From positions 1 to 39,614 of the forward strand of contig JAEWCQ010000027.1 in NCBI GenBank assembly GCA_023390555.1: a stretch of 39,614 bases of DNA. The letters run 5' to 3'. This DNA is from Bacillota bacterium (GTDB lineage: Bacteria; Bacillota; Clostridia; Lachnospirales; Lachnospiraceae). This document shows positions 15,314 to 23,425 of this stretch, one piece after another. Numbering within the stretch: the stretch's first letter is position 1; the number at the start of each line of letters is the position of its first letter. The translations under genes and the position numbers were made by a program. The notes under the pieces are model-generated. The model was not told where the DNA came from. It made no database searches and saw nothing but the letters and a program-made list of their open reading frames with translations.

Positions 15314-16168
15314 ATGAATAATAAAAAAGAAAAAATCATGCAGATTGTCTTCTTCTTGACTGCCAGTGTTTCTATACTGGCAGTTGCCTTGATTTGTATT
15401 TTTCTTTTTGCCAATGGTCTGCCGGCAATCAAAGAAATCGGGCTCGGAGACTTTCTCTTAGGAAAACAATGGAAGCCTTCCAATGGTAAATATGGAATCT
15501 TTCCAATGATCCTTGGCAGTATTTATGTTACTGCGGGAGCAATTATTACAGGTGTACCAATCGGTATTTTAATGGCTATATTCATGGCACGGTTCTGTCC
15601 GGCAAGATTGTATGCGGTGTTAAAACCTATCGTTAATCTTCTGGCAGGAATTCCGTCCATTGTATATGGCTTCTTTGGGCTTGTGGTAATGGTTCCGTTC
15701 GTAAGAGAGCATTTTAAGGGAAATGGAAACAGTATCCTGACCGCTTCTCTGTTGCTTGGAATCATGATACTGCCTACCATTATCAGTGTATCGGAATCCG
15801 CGATCCGGGCTGTACCGGAAAGTTACTATGAAGGATCGCTGGCACTTGGTGCGACTCATGAACGAAGCGTATTCCTTACGATTGTACCGGCTGCAAAATC
15901 CGGTATTCTGGCTGCAGTTATTCTGGGAGTCGGCCGTGCAATCGGTGAAACAATGGCGGTCATGATGGTAGCCGGTAATCAGGCGCGCGTGCCGGACAGT
16001 ATCTTTAAGGGTGTCCGCACACTGACTTCCAATATCGTAATCGAAATGGGGTATGCAACTGATTTACACAGAGAAGCATTGATTGCAACCGGAGTAGTGC
16101 TGTTTGTATTCATATTACTCATTAACCTGACTTTCTCTGTTATGAAAAGGAGGTCGAATAAAGTATGA
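15314..16168 (+). CDS. pstC: Phosphate ABC transporter permease PstC
   Basis: A 284-residue inner-membrane subunit with about six helices. The permease loop ESAIRAVPESYYEGSLALGATHERSVF and the GVGRAIGETMAV segment are diagnostic of PstC. ATG 15314 is preceded by GGAG at 7 bases; an in-frame ATG at 15302 overlaps that site. It pairs with PstA; the pstA start codon overlaps the pstC stop. Confidence 0.95.
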   Translation: MNNKKEKIMQIVFFLTASVSILAVALICIFLFANGLPAIKEIGLGDFLLGKQWKPSNGKYGIFPMILGSIYVTAGAIITGVPIGILMAIFMARFCPARLYAVLKPIVNLLAGIPSIVYGFFGLVVMVPFVREHFKGNGNSILTASLLLGIMILPTIISVSESAIRAVPESYYEGSLALGATHERSVFLTIVPAAKSGILAAVILGVGRAIGETMAVMMVAGNQARVPDSIFKGVRTLTSNIVIEMGYATDLHREALIATGVVLFVFILLINLTFSVMKRRSNKV

Positions 16169-17046
16169 TGAAGGCAATCAACAAACAGACAGCTTCCGAT
16201 CGTATGAAATCCTATCTAAAACACCCGAGTTCTCTGCTGTTATTGATACTGGTGCTTGTTTCAGCAGTTGCCACGGTGGGTATCCTGGTGTTTCTGATCG
16301 GTTATATTTTAGTACATGGTGTTCCGTATTTAACCGGAGATTTATTTGCATGGACATATAATTCAGAAAACGTATCAATGATGCCGGCATTGATCAATAC
16401 ACTGATCATGACAGCGATTTCTTTGCTTATTGCAGTACCGCTTGGTATTGGCGCGGCCATCTACTTGGTTGAGTATGCAAAAAGAGGAAACAAAACAGTG
16501 GAAGTCATTCGCGTTACGGCGGAGACTCTGACCGGAATTCCTTCTATTATATACGGACTTTTCGGAATGCTGTTTTTTGTCACATACTTAAAATGGGGTT
16601 ATTCTATGCTGGCAGGTGCATGTACACTCGCAATCATGGTGCTCCCGGTCATCATGCGGACGACGGAAGAGGCATTGATTGCCGTCCCGGATACCTATCG
16701 GGAGGGAAGTTTCGGACTTGGAGCAGGAAGGCTTCGTACTGTATTCCGCATTGTACTACCGGCAGCCATACCGGGAATTATGTCAGGGATCATACTGTCG
16801 ATTGGACGTATTGTAGGAGAAACCGCAGCCCTGATCTATACCGCAGGCACCATTGCAGATGTTGCAATCAATCCGATGGATTCGGGTAGAACACTAGCAG
16901 TTCACATGTATTCTCTGTCAAGAGAAGGACTCCACACCGGTCAGGCCTATGCGACGGCAGTTGTATTGCTGATTATTGTATTTTTAATTAACGGAATATC
17001 CGGCCTTGTGGCAAAGAAATTTACGAAGGGAGATGAAGCGAAATAA
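16165..17046 (+). CDS. pstA: Phosphate ABC transporter permease PstA
   Basis: A 293-residue permease with about six helices. It carries the EAA-type loop TEEALIAVPDTYREGSFGLG and GRIVGETAALIYTAG, characteristic of PstA. The start overlaps the end of pstC (ATGATGA) with AAAGGAGG upstream, so the two are translationally coupled. The stop overlaps the pstB start by one base. Confidence 0.95.
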   Translation: MMKAINKQTASDRMKSYLKHPSSLLLLILVLVSAVATVGILVFLIGYILVHGVPYLTGDLFAWTYNSENVSMMPALINTLIMTAISLLIAVPLGIGAAIYLVEYAKRGNKTVEVIRVTAETLTGIPSIIYGLFGMLFFVTYLKWGYSMLAGACTLAIMVLPVIMRTTEEALIAVPDTYREGSFGLGAGRLRTVFRIVLPAAIPGIMSGIILSIGRIVGETAALIYTAGTIADVAINPMDSGRTLAVHMYSLSREGLHTGQAYATAVVLLIIVFLINGISGLVAKKFTKGDEAK

Positions 17047-17804
17047 TGGAGGCAAAAAGTAAATTTACAGTTCAAACCTTAAATCTGTATTATGGAGATT
17101 TTCATGCACTAAAAAATATAAATCTGGAACTTCAAGCAAATGAAATAACCGCATTTATCGGGCCAAGCGGCTGTGGTAAATCCACATTTTTAAAAACGCT
17201 GAACCGTATGAATGATCTGGTGGAGGGATGTAAAATCACCGGTGATGTACGTTTGGACGGAGAAGATATTTATGCCGGAATGGATATCAGCCATTTAAGA
17301 AAGAGGGTTGGAATGGTCTTCCAGAAACCGAATCCTTTTCCGATGAGTGTCTATGATAACATTGCTTATGGACCAAGAACACATGGAATCCATAATAAGG
17401 CAAAACTGGATGAGATTGTAGAAACTTCTCTGCGCAATGCGGCAATCTGGGAAGAAGTAAAAGATCGCCTGAAAAAGAGTGCACTTGGACTTTCGGGCGG
17501 ACAGCAGCAGAGACTTTGTATTGCAAGAGCACTTGCTGTACAACCGGAAGTCATTCTGATGGATGAACCGACTTCTGCACTGGATCCGATTTCCACATCT
17601 AAAATTGAGGATCTTGTTAATGATCTTAAGAAAAATTATACCATCATCATGGTGACCCATAACATGCAGCAGGCCACCCGTGTTTCCGATAAAACAGTAT
17701 TTTTCTTACTTGGAGAAGTAATAGAAAGCGGAAGTACAGAAAAACTGTTTTCCATGCCGCAGGATAAACGCACCGAAGATTATATTACAGGGAGGTTTGG
17801 TTGA
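17046..17804 (+). CDS. pstB: Phosphate ABC transporter ATP-binding protein PstB
   Basis: A 252-residue ATPase that powers Pst uptake. Walker A is GPSGCGKST (39-47), the signature is LSGGQQQR, Walker B is VILMDEPTSALDP, and the switch His is in MVTHNMQQA. The PstB-specific QKPNPFPMSVYDNIAYG segment is present. It directly follows pstA and is followed by phoU after one base. Confidence 0.97.
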   Translation: MEAKSKFTVQTLNLYYGDFHALKNINLELQANEITAFIGPSGCGKSTFLKTLNRMNDLVEGCKITGDVRLDGEDIYAGMDISHLRKRVGMVFQKPNPFPMSVYDNIAYGPRTHGIHNKAKLDEIVETSLRNAAIWEEVKDRLKKSALGLSGGQQQRLCIARALAVQPEVILMDEPTSALDPISTSKIEDLVNDLKKNYTIIMVTHNMQQATRVSDKTVFFLLGEVIESGSTEKLFSMPQDKRTEDYITGRFG

Positions 17805-17805
17805 T

Positions 17806-18450
17806 ATGCGTAATCGTTTTGACAGACAGCTGGAAAAATTAAATAATGAACTGATTCATATGGGTAGTTTGATTGAACATGCAATTGAAATGGCAGTATC
17901 TGCACTGGTAAACCAAAATGTGGATAAGGCACAGGAAGCAATTGAGTTCGATGCCGAAATTGACCGTCAGGAAAAAGAAATTGAAAGTCTCTGCATGAAG
18001 CTCTTACTCCAGCAGCAGCCGGTTGCAAGTGATCTGCGCCTGATATCGTCCGCATTGAAGATGATCACAGATATGGAGCGAATCGGCGATCATGCCTCTG
18101 ATATCTCGGAAATGACAATTTTAATGGCGAGTACGCCATACATTGTGAATCCGAAACAGATACAGGGCATGGCAAAAGAAACGACCGACATGGTGATAAA
18201 AAGTATCGATGCCTATGTAAATAAAGATATTGAGCTTGCAAAAAAAGTAATTGAGCAGGATGATGTTGTAGATGATCTGTTCATGCAGGTGAAACAGGAG
18301 CTCATCATGCTGATCAATAAGAGTGCAGAAGATGGTGAACAGGCAACCGATATCTTGATGGTGGCAAAGTATTTCGAGCGAATCGGCGATCATGCAACAA
18401 ATATTGCAGAATGGGTTATCTATTCCATTACCGGAAGTCACGAAGTGTAG
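17806..18450 (+). CDS. phoU: Phosphate signalling protein PhoU
   Basis: A 214-residue all-helical protein made of two similar three-helix bundles. Each bears the metal-binding E/DxxxD-type motif (MITDMERIGDHASDI and AKYFERIGDHATNIAEW). PhoU connects Pst transport state to the PhoR sensor and limits phosphate uptake. GGAGG at 17791 serves the ATG at 17806; an in-frame TTG at 17797 is too close to that site. It is the last gene of the pst operon; phoP-phoR follows with its own Pho box. Confidence 0.95.
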   Translation: MRNRFDRQLEKLNNELIHMGSLIEHAIEMAVSALVNQNVDKAQEAIEFDAEIDRQEKEIESLCMKLLLQQQPVASDLRLISSALKMITDMERIGDHASDISEMTILMASTPYIVNPKQIQGMAKETTDMVIKSIDAYVNKDIELAKKVIEQDDVVDDLFMQVKQELIMLINKSAEDGEQATDILMVAKYFERIGDHATNIAEWVIYSITGSHEV

Positions 18451-18472
18451 AAATCAGATTGGATTTACCATT

Positions 18473-18495
18473 AATCTATGTATTTTACATAGATT
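18473..18495 (+). other. Perfect palindrome after phoU overlapping the phoP Pho box
   Basis: AATCTATGTA and TACATAGATT form a 10-bp stem with a TTT loop, followed by TTTAC. It may act as a weak terminator for the pst operon. Its right arm contains or touches the first two Pho hexamers upstream of phoP, so RNA folding and PhoP binding would use the same DNA. Confidence 0.45.
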
Positions 18496-18561
18496 TTACA
18501 AGAGTCCTCCCTCTATTTTACAAATGGCAAATAAAATTATCTTGTAAAAGATAAGTAAAAT
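18484..18561 (+). promoter_or_regulatory. Pho box array and promoter of phoP-phoR
   Basis: TTTACA hexamers start at 18484, 18495 and 18517. The slot at 18506 that the 11-base step predicts is occupied by a degenerate CCTCCC. TAAAAT, a likely -10, starts 33 bases after the last repeat at 18556, close to the spacing seen at pstS. This predicts positive autoregulation of the two-component system under phosphate limitation. Confidence 0.7.
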
Positions 18562-18615
18562 GGGTATGTTTAATAGAGAGCAATTGTTAGATTGCTGTAA
18601 AATTGGAGGAAGAAT

Positions 18616-19287
18616 ATGTCTTTAATCTACATTGTGGAAGATGATGTAAATATCAGGGAAATCGAGCGGTATGCGTTAAAAAACAGCGGCTTTTCCGTAG
18701 AGGAATTTGAGAGCGGAAGAGAATTTTTCAAGGCAGTTGAGAAAAAGGTACCAAACCTTGTTATTCTGGACATTATGCTTCCGGATGAAGACGGTCTGGA
18801 TATACTGGAAAATATACGCAAACATCATACGGCTGCAAAAGTACCGGTCATCATGGTTACAGCCAAAACAACCGAGATCGATAAGGTACGAGGTCTGGAT
18901 ATGGGAGCAGATGACTATCTGACAAAGCCATTCGGGATCATGGAGCTGATTTCAAGAGTCAAGGCCATGCTTCGCAGAACGGAACATATGGCAGATGACG
19001 TGATATTAAACTGTTCCGGAATTACACTTGATACGGAGCGCCATATGGTAAAGATAGATGGAGAAGTCTGTGAACTCACCTACAAGGAGTTTGAGCTTTT
19101 GAAATATCTGATGATCAATGAAGGAATCGTATTATCCCGTGATAAAATTATGAATCACGTATGGGGATTCGAATACGAGGGAGAGAGCCGTACCGTGGAT
19201 ATGCATATCAAGACGTTGCGCCAGAAACTGGGTGAAGGCGGTGCTGTGATCAAGACCGTTCGTAACGTTGGATATTTAATAGAATAA
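18616..19287 (+). CDS. phoP: Phosphate-response regulator PhoP/PhoB (OmpR family)
   Basis: A 223-residue response regulator. The receiver domain (1-118) has acidic residues E8-D10, phospho-acceptor D52 (LVILDIMLP), T82 and K104 (DYLTKPF). A winged-helix OmpR/PhoB DNA-binding domain follows (about 125-223; LTYKEFELLKYL, VWGFEYEGESRTVDMHIKTLR). Assignment to the phosphate system rests on its place between phoU and a PhoR-like kinase and on the Pho boxes. Gram-positive naming (PhoP) is used; PhoB is the equivalent name elsewhere. Confidence 0.92.
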   Translation: MSLIYIVEDDVNIREIERYALKNSGFSVEEFESGREFFKAVEKKVPNLVILDIMLPDEDGLDILENIRKHHTAAKVPVIMVTAKTTEIDKVRGLDMGADDYLTKPFGIMELISRVKAMLRRTEHMADDVILNCSGITLDTERHMVKIDGEVCELTYKEFELLKYLMINEGIVLSRDKIMNHVWGFEYEGESRTVDMHIKTLRQKLGEGGAVIKTVRNVGYLIE

Positions 19288-19291
19288 TCAG

Positions 19292-19328
19292 ACAGCGCGG
19301 ATTTGAACATGGTTTCGATTCGCGCTGT
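19292..19328 (+). other. Stem-loop between phoP and phoR
   Basis: ACAGCGCG and CGCGCTGT form a perfect 8-bp GC-rich stem with a 21-base loop, followed by TTTCTG. It lies in the 77-base gap between phoP and the chosen phoR start. It could lower phoR expression relative to phoP by partial termination or stabilise the phoP message. The loop is long and the T tract short for a strong terminator. Confidence 0.5.
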
Positions 19329-19364
19329 TTCTGCAGGAACGTGATAGATTGGAGGAGAACCGGG

Positions 19365-20744
19365 TTGAGGAGAAAGATAAATTCAAGATTCGTGCTTGTA
19401 TCGGCACTGGCCATTGTGATTACGGCAATTAGTGCCATGTTTTTATACTATAATATTTTAAAAGATCAGATATTTGCAGATTTGAAAGCATATGCCCATA
19501 TTATTGAGCAGATGAGCATGGAGCAGTTAACAGAAGATATCACGCAGTTAGATCAGGATGGTTCACTTCCAGAGAGCAGCGAGGACGGAAGAACGCTCTA
19601 TAATCCCTGGGAAGATGAGCTTCGTATCACTCTCGTAAACCAAAGCGGGGATGTCATTTATGAAACGCTGGCAAATAAAAGTACAATGGAGAATCACAAG
19701 AGCCGTCCGGAAATCGAGGATGCATTTAAAGACGGGGAAGGAACTGCAATCCGCTGGTCAAAGACCGTTTCCATGCATACATTTTACTATGCGGTGAAGC
19801 TTTCTGACGGAAATGTCCTCCGTATCGCAAAAGATTCGGACAGCATCACGAATATCATGAAAAATACGGTGTTGGTCGTTACCCTGATTGCAATACTGAT
19901 TTTTCTTGTCTGCATCTGGATATCACGTTATCTTACCGGAAAGCTGCTTGAACCGATTGAAAAGCTGGCGGCAAATATTGTCATGGTAGACGTACACAAT
20001 GTCTATGATGAGATCAGGCCGTTTATTGCAACAATCAAGGAGCAGCATGTAAATATACTGAATAATGACAAAATGCGTCAGGAGTTCACGGCGAATGTTT
20101 CCCATGAATTGAAGACACCGCTGACCGCAATATCCGGCTATGCGGAACTAATTGGAAATGGGATGGCGGGGGAAGAGGATACCAAACGTTTTGCAAATGA
20201 GATACACAGAAATTCAGACCGTCTGCTGACCCTGATCAATGACATTATCAAGCTGTCGGAGCTTGATTCTACGGAAATGCGTGTTGAGTACGAACCGGTG
20301 GATCTGTATGAGGCTGCCGAAAACTGTATCTCTATCATGGAGATACCGGCAGAAAAGCAGGAGGTAACACTTTCTCTGATGGGTGAATCTACGTTTATCA
20401 CATCAAACCGAACTCTGATGGATGAGCTTCTATACAATTTATGCAGTAATGCAGTGCGTTATAATAAAAGAGGCGGAAATGTTACCATTACCGTGACATC
20501 AAAAGACGGTCATGCGTATCTGTCAGTAGAGGATACCGGAATCGGTATTCCAAAGGAATACCAGGAGCGTGTATTTGAGCGCTTTTACCGTGTAGATAAA
20601 AGCCGTTCCAAATCCACAGGAGGAACCGGCCTTGGTCTTGCCATTGTCAAACATATCGTCGCACAGAATGAGGCATATCTGACACTGACAAGTGAGGCAG
20701 GAAAAGGGACAAAAATTGAAGTTTTGTTTCCAAAAAAAAATTGA
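19365..20744 (+). CDS. phoR: Phosphate sensor histidine kinase PhoR
   Basis: A 459-residue membrane sensor kinase. TM1 is about 9-28, an extracytoplasmic domain of about 140 residues follows, TM2 is about 168-187, then a HAMP-like linker. The dimerisation/phosphoacceptor segment TANVSHELKTPLTAISGYAE carries H247. The ATPase boxes are N (YNLCSNAVRYN), G1 (VEDTGIGIP), F (FERFYRVDKSRS) and G2 (GTGLGLAIVK). A TTG start at 19365 is chosen: GGAGGAG lies 8 bases upstream and the next residues RRKINSRF are a normal N-terminus. A GTG at 19341 has no ribosome binding site. It converges with the lipoprotein gene 14 bases downstream. Confidence 0.92.
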   Translation: MRRKINSRFVLVSALAIVITAISAMFLYYNILKDQIFADLKAYAHIIEQMSMEQLTEDITQLDQDGSLPESSEDGRTLYNPWEDELRITLVNQSGDVIYETLANKSTMENHKSRPEIEDAFKDGEGTAIRWSKTVSMHTFYYAVKLSDGNVLRIAKDSDSITNIMKNTVLVVTLIAILIFLVCIWISRYLTGKLLEPIEKLAANIVMVDVHNVYDEIRPFIATIKEQHVNILNNDKMRQEFTANVSHELKTPLTAISGYAELIGNGMAGEEDTKRFANEIHRNSDRLLTLINDIIKLSELDSTEMRVEYEPVDLYEAAENCISIMEIPAEKQEVTLSLMGESTFITSNRTLMDELLYNLCSNAVRYNKRGGNVTITVTSKDGHAYLSVEDTGIGIPKEYQERVFERFYRVDKSRSKSTGGTGLGLAIVKHIVAQNEAYLTLTSEAGKGTKIEVLFPKKN

Positions 20745-20758
20745 AAAAGATTGTATGT

Positions 20759-22399
20759 TTAGTCGGCAACAATCAGGTTCTCAAATACATCTGATACATT
20801 CTGACCGGATTCCAGTGTGGAAAAGTCTTCTAGATACAGGTAATACAAAGTGTCATCCTGCATTTTGACCATGACCCAATGTTCGTTATCTGTGGCCGGG
20901 AAACTGACAGGGCCGTCAGAAGGCGTCAAGGTAACGGTGTCCGCATTCTGACTGGCATCCGTGTGGACAGTGACATCATTTAAGATATTATGGTATTTAT
21001 TTTTATCCTGCTGGTTGGAATCATTCAGGTAATACCAGTCCTGCGAGACAAGCTCCAGCGTCCCATCACCGGTAAGCTGATAAGTGGCAGTTGCAAAAGC
21101 TGTCTCCAGCAGACGGAGGCGCATATTTGTGGTTAAAGTGCCGTCACCGTTTGATTTACAGCCCGCATTGCTCAAGAGATCGCCGATAGAACCCAGGTAT
21201 TGCAGACTGCGTCCGTCATAGCGGAAAAAATATGTCACATAGTCATCGTTCATTCTCTGATCCTGCAAGGCAAGCTCAATAGAATTATCGGATGTATCCA
21301 GGTCAATCAGATAATAGTTCAGGCCATAACAGGAAGCGGCTCCTTCTGTCAGAGAACAGTCATCATTCTGTAGCATCGAGGAAAAGTCCGTTCCATTAAT
21401 TGTCAGCGTGCAGGATAGATTTCCGGTATCGGAATCATAATTTACATCATAATAAATCGCATCGACGCTCTCGTCCCCGTTTATATCTGCAGAAAGTGTC
21501 GAACCGACGGGAGCAATCGCCTCAAAGCTGCCGGTATATTGATATTCGGCTTTCAACCCATCAAGCTTCTGATAGGGAACAGTAAAGAAATAAGCTCCTG
21601 CGGCATAAGGACTCAGGACGTATACATTCGAAATAAAGGTAAGTCCTGCATTTGTGAAGTACCAGTTTCCGTCAGTCAGGATGTATTGATCAATCATGTC
21701 CTGGGATTCTTCCAACGAAGAAAGCAGAGACTGTGCGTAATACGGAAGTTCCAAAAGAGAATTGATATAATCTCTGGCACTGTCGAGCAAAGCAGTCTTG
21801 TCACTGGCGATATCGCCAAGCTTAAGTGTTTTGCCAGTTTTCGTATCGAAGTTAACTGCAGCATAGGAATAGTTACCATGGACACCGCCGGTAAAATCAC
21901 TTACGAGACTCCGGAGAGAGATGATCTGCTCGTCACATCTTTCGGTCTCGTAGGAGCTGGAGATGTAAAAAGCCGAGAACGTGTCCGGATCCTCCTGTAA
22001 AAAAGCGTTCGCATCGGACAGATAAGTAGACATCGAATCATAAAAAGTTTTCTTTTCGTCTGTCAGGGAATCCATAATTGTGTCTGCAGCATCCGCATTC
22101 CCGTTAATGGTCACGGTGGGGCTGGAGTAATCTGTCTTGAGAATATCCGTCTGCTTGTCATCTGAAGTATATGTTTTTGATTCTGTGTCATACGTAATCT
22201 GAATAGGTGATACATCAGCGTCATTTGCAATGTCAGACACGGAATCGGAATCTGATGTGTTTGGTATCTGTACCGTATTTTCGGTTGCGGAAGAATCGGA
22301 AATATTGGAAGATGAAACATTGCTGTTATCCTGATTCCTTGTGCATCCGGTGAGAAATAGTGTGAGAGCACAAAAAAGAGCAAATCCTCTTCTTTTCAT
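20759..22399 (-). CDS. DUF3298-type (RsiV-like) lipoprotein
   Basis: A 546-residue secreted lipoprotein. The signal peptide ends in the lipobox FLTGC (Cys19) and an Asp/Ser/Asn-rich linker follows to about residue 65. Residues ~65-300 resemble the DUF4163/DUF3298 fold found in RsiV and peptidoglycan-associated proteins (GGVHGNYSYAAVNFDTKTGK at 171-190). The C-terminal half contains an FG-GAP-like calcium-type loop (DINGDESVDAIYYD) and an SH3-like tail (about 470-546). The function is unknown; ligand binding at the cell wall is plausible. GGGGG precedes the ATG. A TATAAT-like -10 lies on the minus strand at 22475-22480. Confidence 0.75.
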   Translation of the reverse strand: MKRRGFALFCALTLFLTGCTRNQDNSNVSSSNISDSSATENTVQIPNTSDSDSVSDIANDADVSPIQITYDTESKTYTSDDKQTDILKTDYSSPTVTINGNADAADTIMDSLTDEKKTFYDSMSTYLSDANAFLQEDPDTFSAFYISSSYETERCDEQIISLRSLVSDFTGGVHGNYSYAAVNFDTKTGKTLKLGDIASDKTALLDSARDYINSLLELPYYAQSLLSSLEESQDMIDQYILTDGNWYFTNAGLTFISNVYVLSPYAAGAYFFTVPYQKLDGLKAEYQYTGSFEAIAPVGSTLSADINGDESVDAIYYDVNYDSDTGNLSCTLTINGTDFSSMLQNDDCSLTEGAASCYGLNYYLIDLDTSDNSIELALQDQRMNDDYVTYFFRYDGRSLQYLGSIGDLLSNAGCKSNGDGTLTTNMRLRLLETAFATATYQLTGDGTLELVSQDWYYLNDSNQQDKNKYHNILNDVTVHTDASQNADTVTLTPSDGPVSFPATDNEHWVMVKMQDDTLYYLYLEDFSTLESGQNVSDVFENLIVAD

Positions 22400-22573
22400 A
22401 AAAATATTCCCCCTGTAAATAACGTTATTAAAATCTTCATAGGTAAAAAATGTAAAACCGGTAGAATCGAATCTATTATATCATATGATTTTTAAATTGA
22501 ACCTTATAAAATTTTAATATTTACAAAAGAAATGGTGCTTTACATACAAGTTTGAATACGGATAGACGTTTTC

Positions 22574-22602
22574 TTGCAAAATCAGGTATAGGAGTATATA
22601 AT
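22574..22602 (+). promoter_or_regulatory. Sigma-A promoter of the zinc-ribbon gene
   Basis: TTGCAA, 17 bases and TATAAT lie about 55 bases before the start codon at 22658. The -10 is perfect and the -35 is 4-5/6. Confidence 0.7.
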
Positions 22603-22657
22603 TAGTAGTAAAATAATAGAAGAAATTAAATATTCTGATTGATGCAGGAGGGTGCCC

Positions 22658-23020
22658 ATGGAATTTTTTGATAAATTAGGAGAAACACTGGTAACAGCAG
22701 GTAGAGATGTATCACAAAAGGCAAAGGATCTGTCCGGAACAGCCAAGTTGAATCTGGATATTCGATCAAAAGAAGAATTTTTGCAGAAACAGTATGCGGA
22801 AGTCGGCAGACAGTATTATGAGGCACACAAAGATGATGTTGAGCCGGCATATGAGCAGTTTGAATCGATTCGTGAGGCCCTTGATTCCATCGAACAGATG
22901 AAAGAAGACCTTCTGGATATCAAAGGAGCGAAGAAATGTCCGAAGTGCGGAACGCAGATGCCGGAAGATGCCAGCTTTTGCAGCAGCTGCGGTGAGAAAT
23001 TAGATATATTTGAAGAGTAA
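22658..23020 (+). CDS. Small helical protein with C-terminal zinc ribbon
   Basis: A 120-residue cytoplasmic protein. The first ~90 residues are charged and predicted helical (a coiled-coil-like segment with EFLQKQYAEVGRQYYEAHKD). A four-cysteine zinc ribbon closes it: CPKC and CSSC in KKCPKCGTQMPEDASFCSSCGEKL. Such proteins are common and uncharacterised in Clostridia. AGGAGGG at 22646-22652 supports ATG 22658; an in-frame GTG at 22652 overlaps it. A promoter of its own lies upstream and the metG leader starts directly after the stop. Confidence 0.8.
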   Translation: MEFFDKLGETLVTAGRDVSQKAKDLSGTAKLNLDIRSKEEFLQKQYAEVGRQYYEAHKDDVEPAYEQFESIREALDSIEQMKEDLLDIKGAKKCPKCGTQMPEDASFCSSCGEKLDIFEE

Positions 23021-23049
23021 TTGACAATTCCTATAAATCGTGATAGTTT
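23021..23049 (+). promoter_or_regulatory. Candidate promoter of the metG T-box leader
   Basis: A perfect -35, TTGACA, then 17 bases and TAGTTT, starting one base after the zinc-ribbon gene stop codon. The -10 is weak. The predicted start near 23056 suits a T-box leader. Confidence 0.5.
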
Positions 23050-23054
23050 TTATT

Positions 23055-23407
23055 AAGATAAGAAAACGCGTTGAAAAAGAGAGTATATCTATTTGAAATT
23101 TACAGAGAGATTCCCAAACCGCAGTAATCGAGCCGAGGCTTTTGCGGTACCGCTGAGAGGGAATGATGGAAGGTAGATAGAAGATGGCTTTTGAGCGGCA
23201 TGGCTGAATTACCGGGCGAAGTGGTGACTAGGCTGTGACAGGACCGCCTGTTATAGCGGCAGGTGTCATTTTTTTCGGAAGGCCGGCAGGCTTGCAGGCA
23301 ATCGGGAGGGACTGGATACTTTGTGAGACTTATGCTGTGAAGCATGAGTGAATAGAAGTGGTAACACGGGTAGAAACTCGTCTTCTTAGGAAGATGGGTT
23401 TTTTTAT
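23055..23407 (+). ncRNA. T-box riboswitch (Met specifier) of metG
   Basis: The leader contains AGAGAG of stem I and a specifier loop reading GAAG-ATG-GC (AUG at 23184-23186). The T-box core GTGGTAACACGG is near 23358. A terminator follows (AACTCGTCTTC pairing with GAAGATGGGTT, then T-run, 23374-23407). The AUG specifier matches the downstream methionyl-tRNA synthetase. The leader is long (~350 bases), and the 3' segment between stem I and the T-box holds additional GC-rich helices. Confidence 0.92.
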
Positions 23408-23425
23408 GTAATGAAGGAGGAAAAT

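Noticed and set aside
22528..22558. Two TTTACA hexamers upstream of the zinc-ribbon gene as a fourth Pho box
   Set aside because: They are 19 bases apart, not a multiple of the 11-base step, and the gene has a good constitutive promoter.
23055..23407. SAM (S-box) or other methionine riboswitch before metG
   Set aside because: The T-box core, the AUG specifier and the terminator arrangement fit a T-box; no S-box core motifs were seen.
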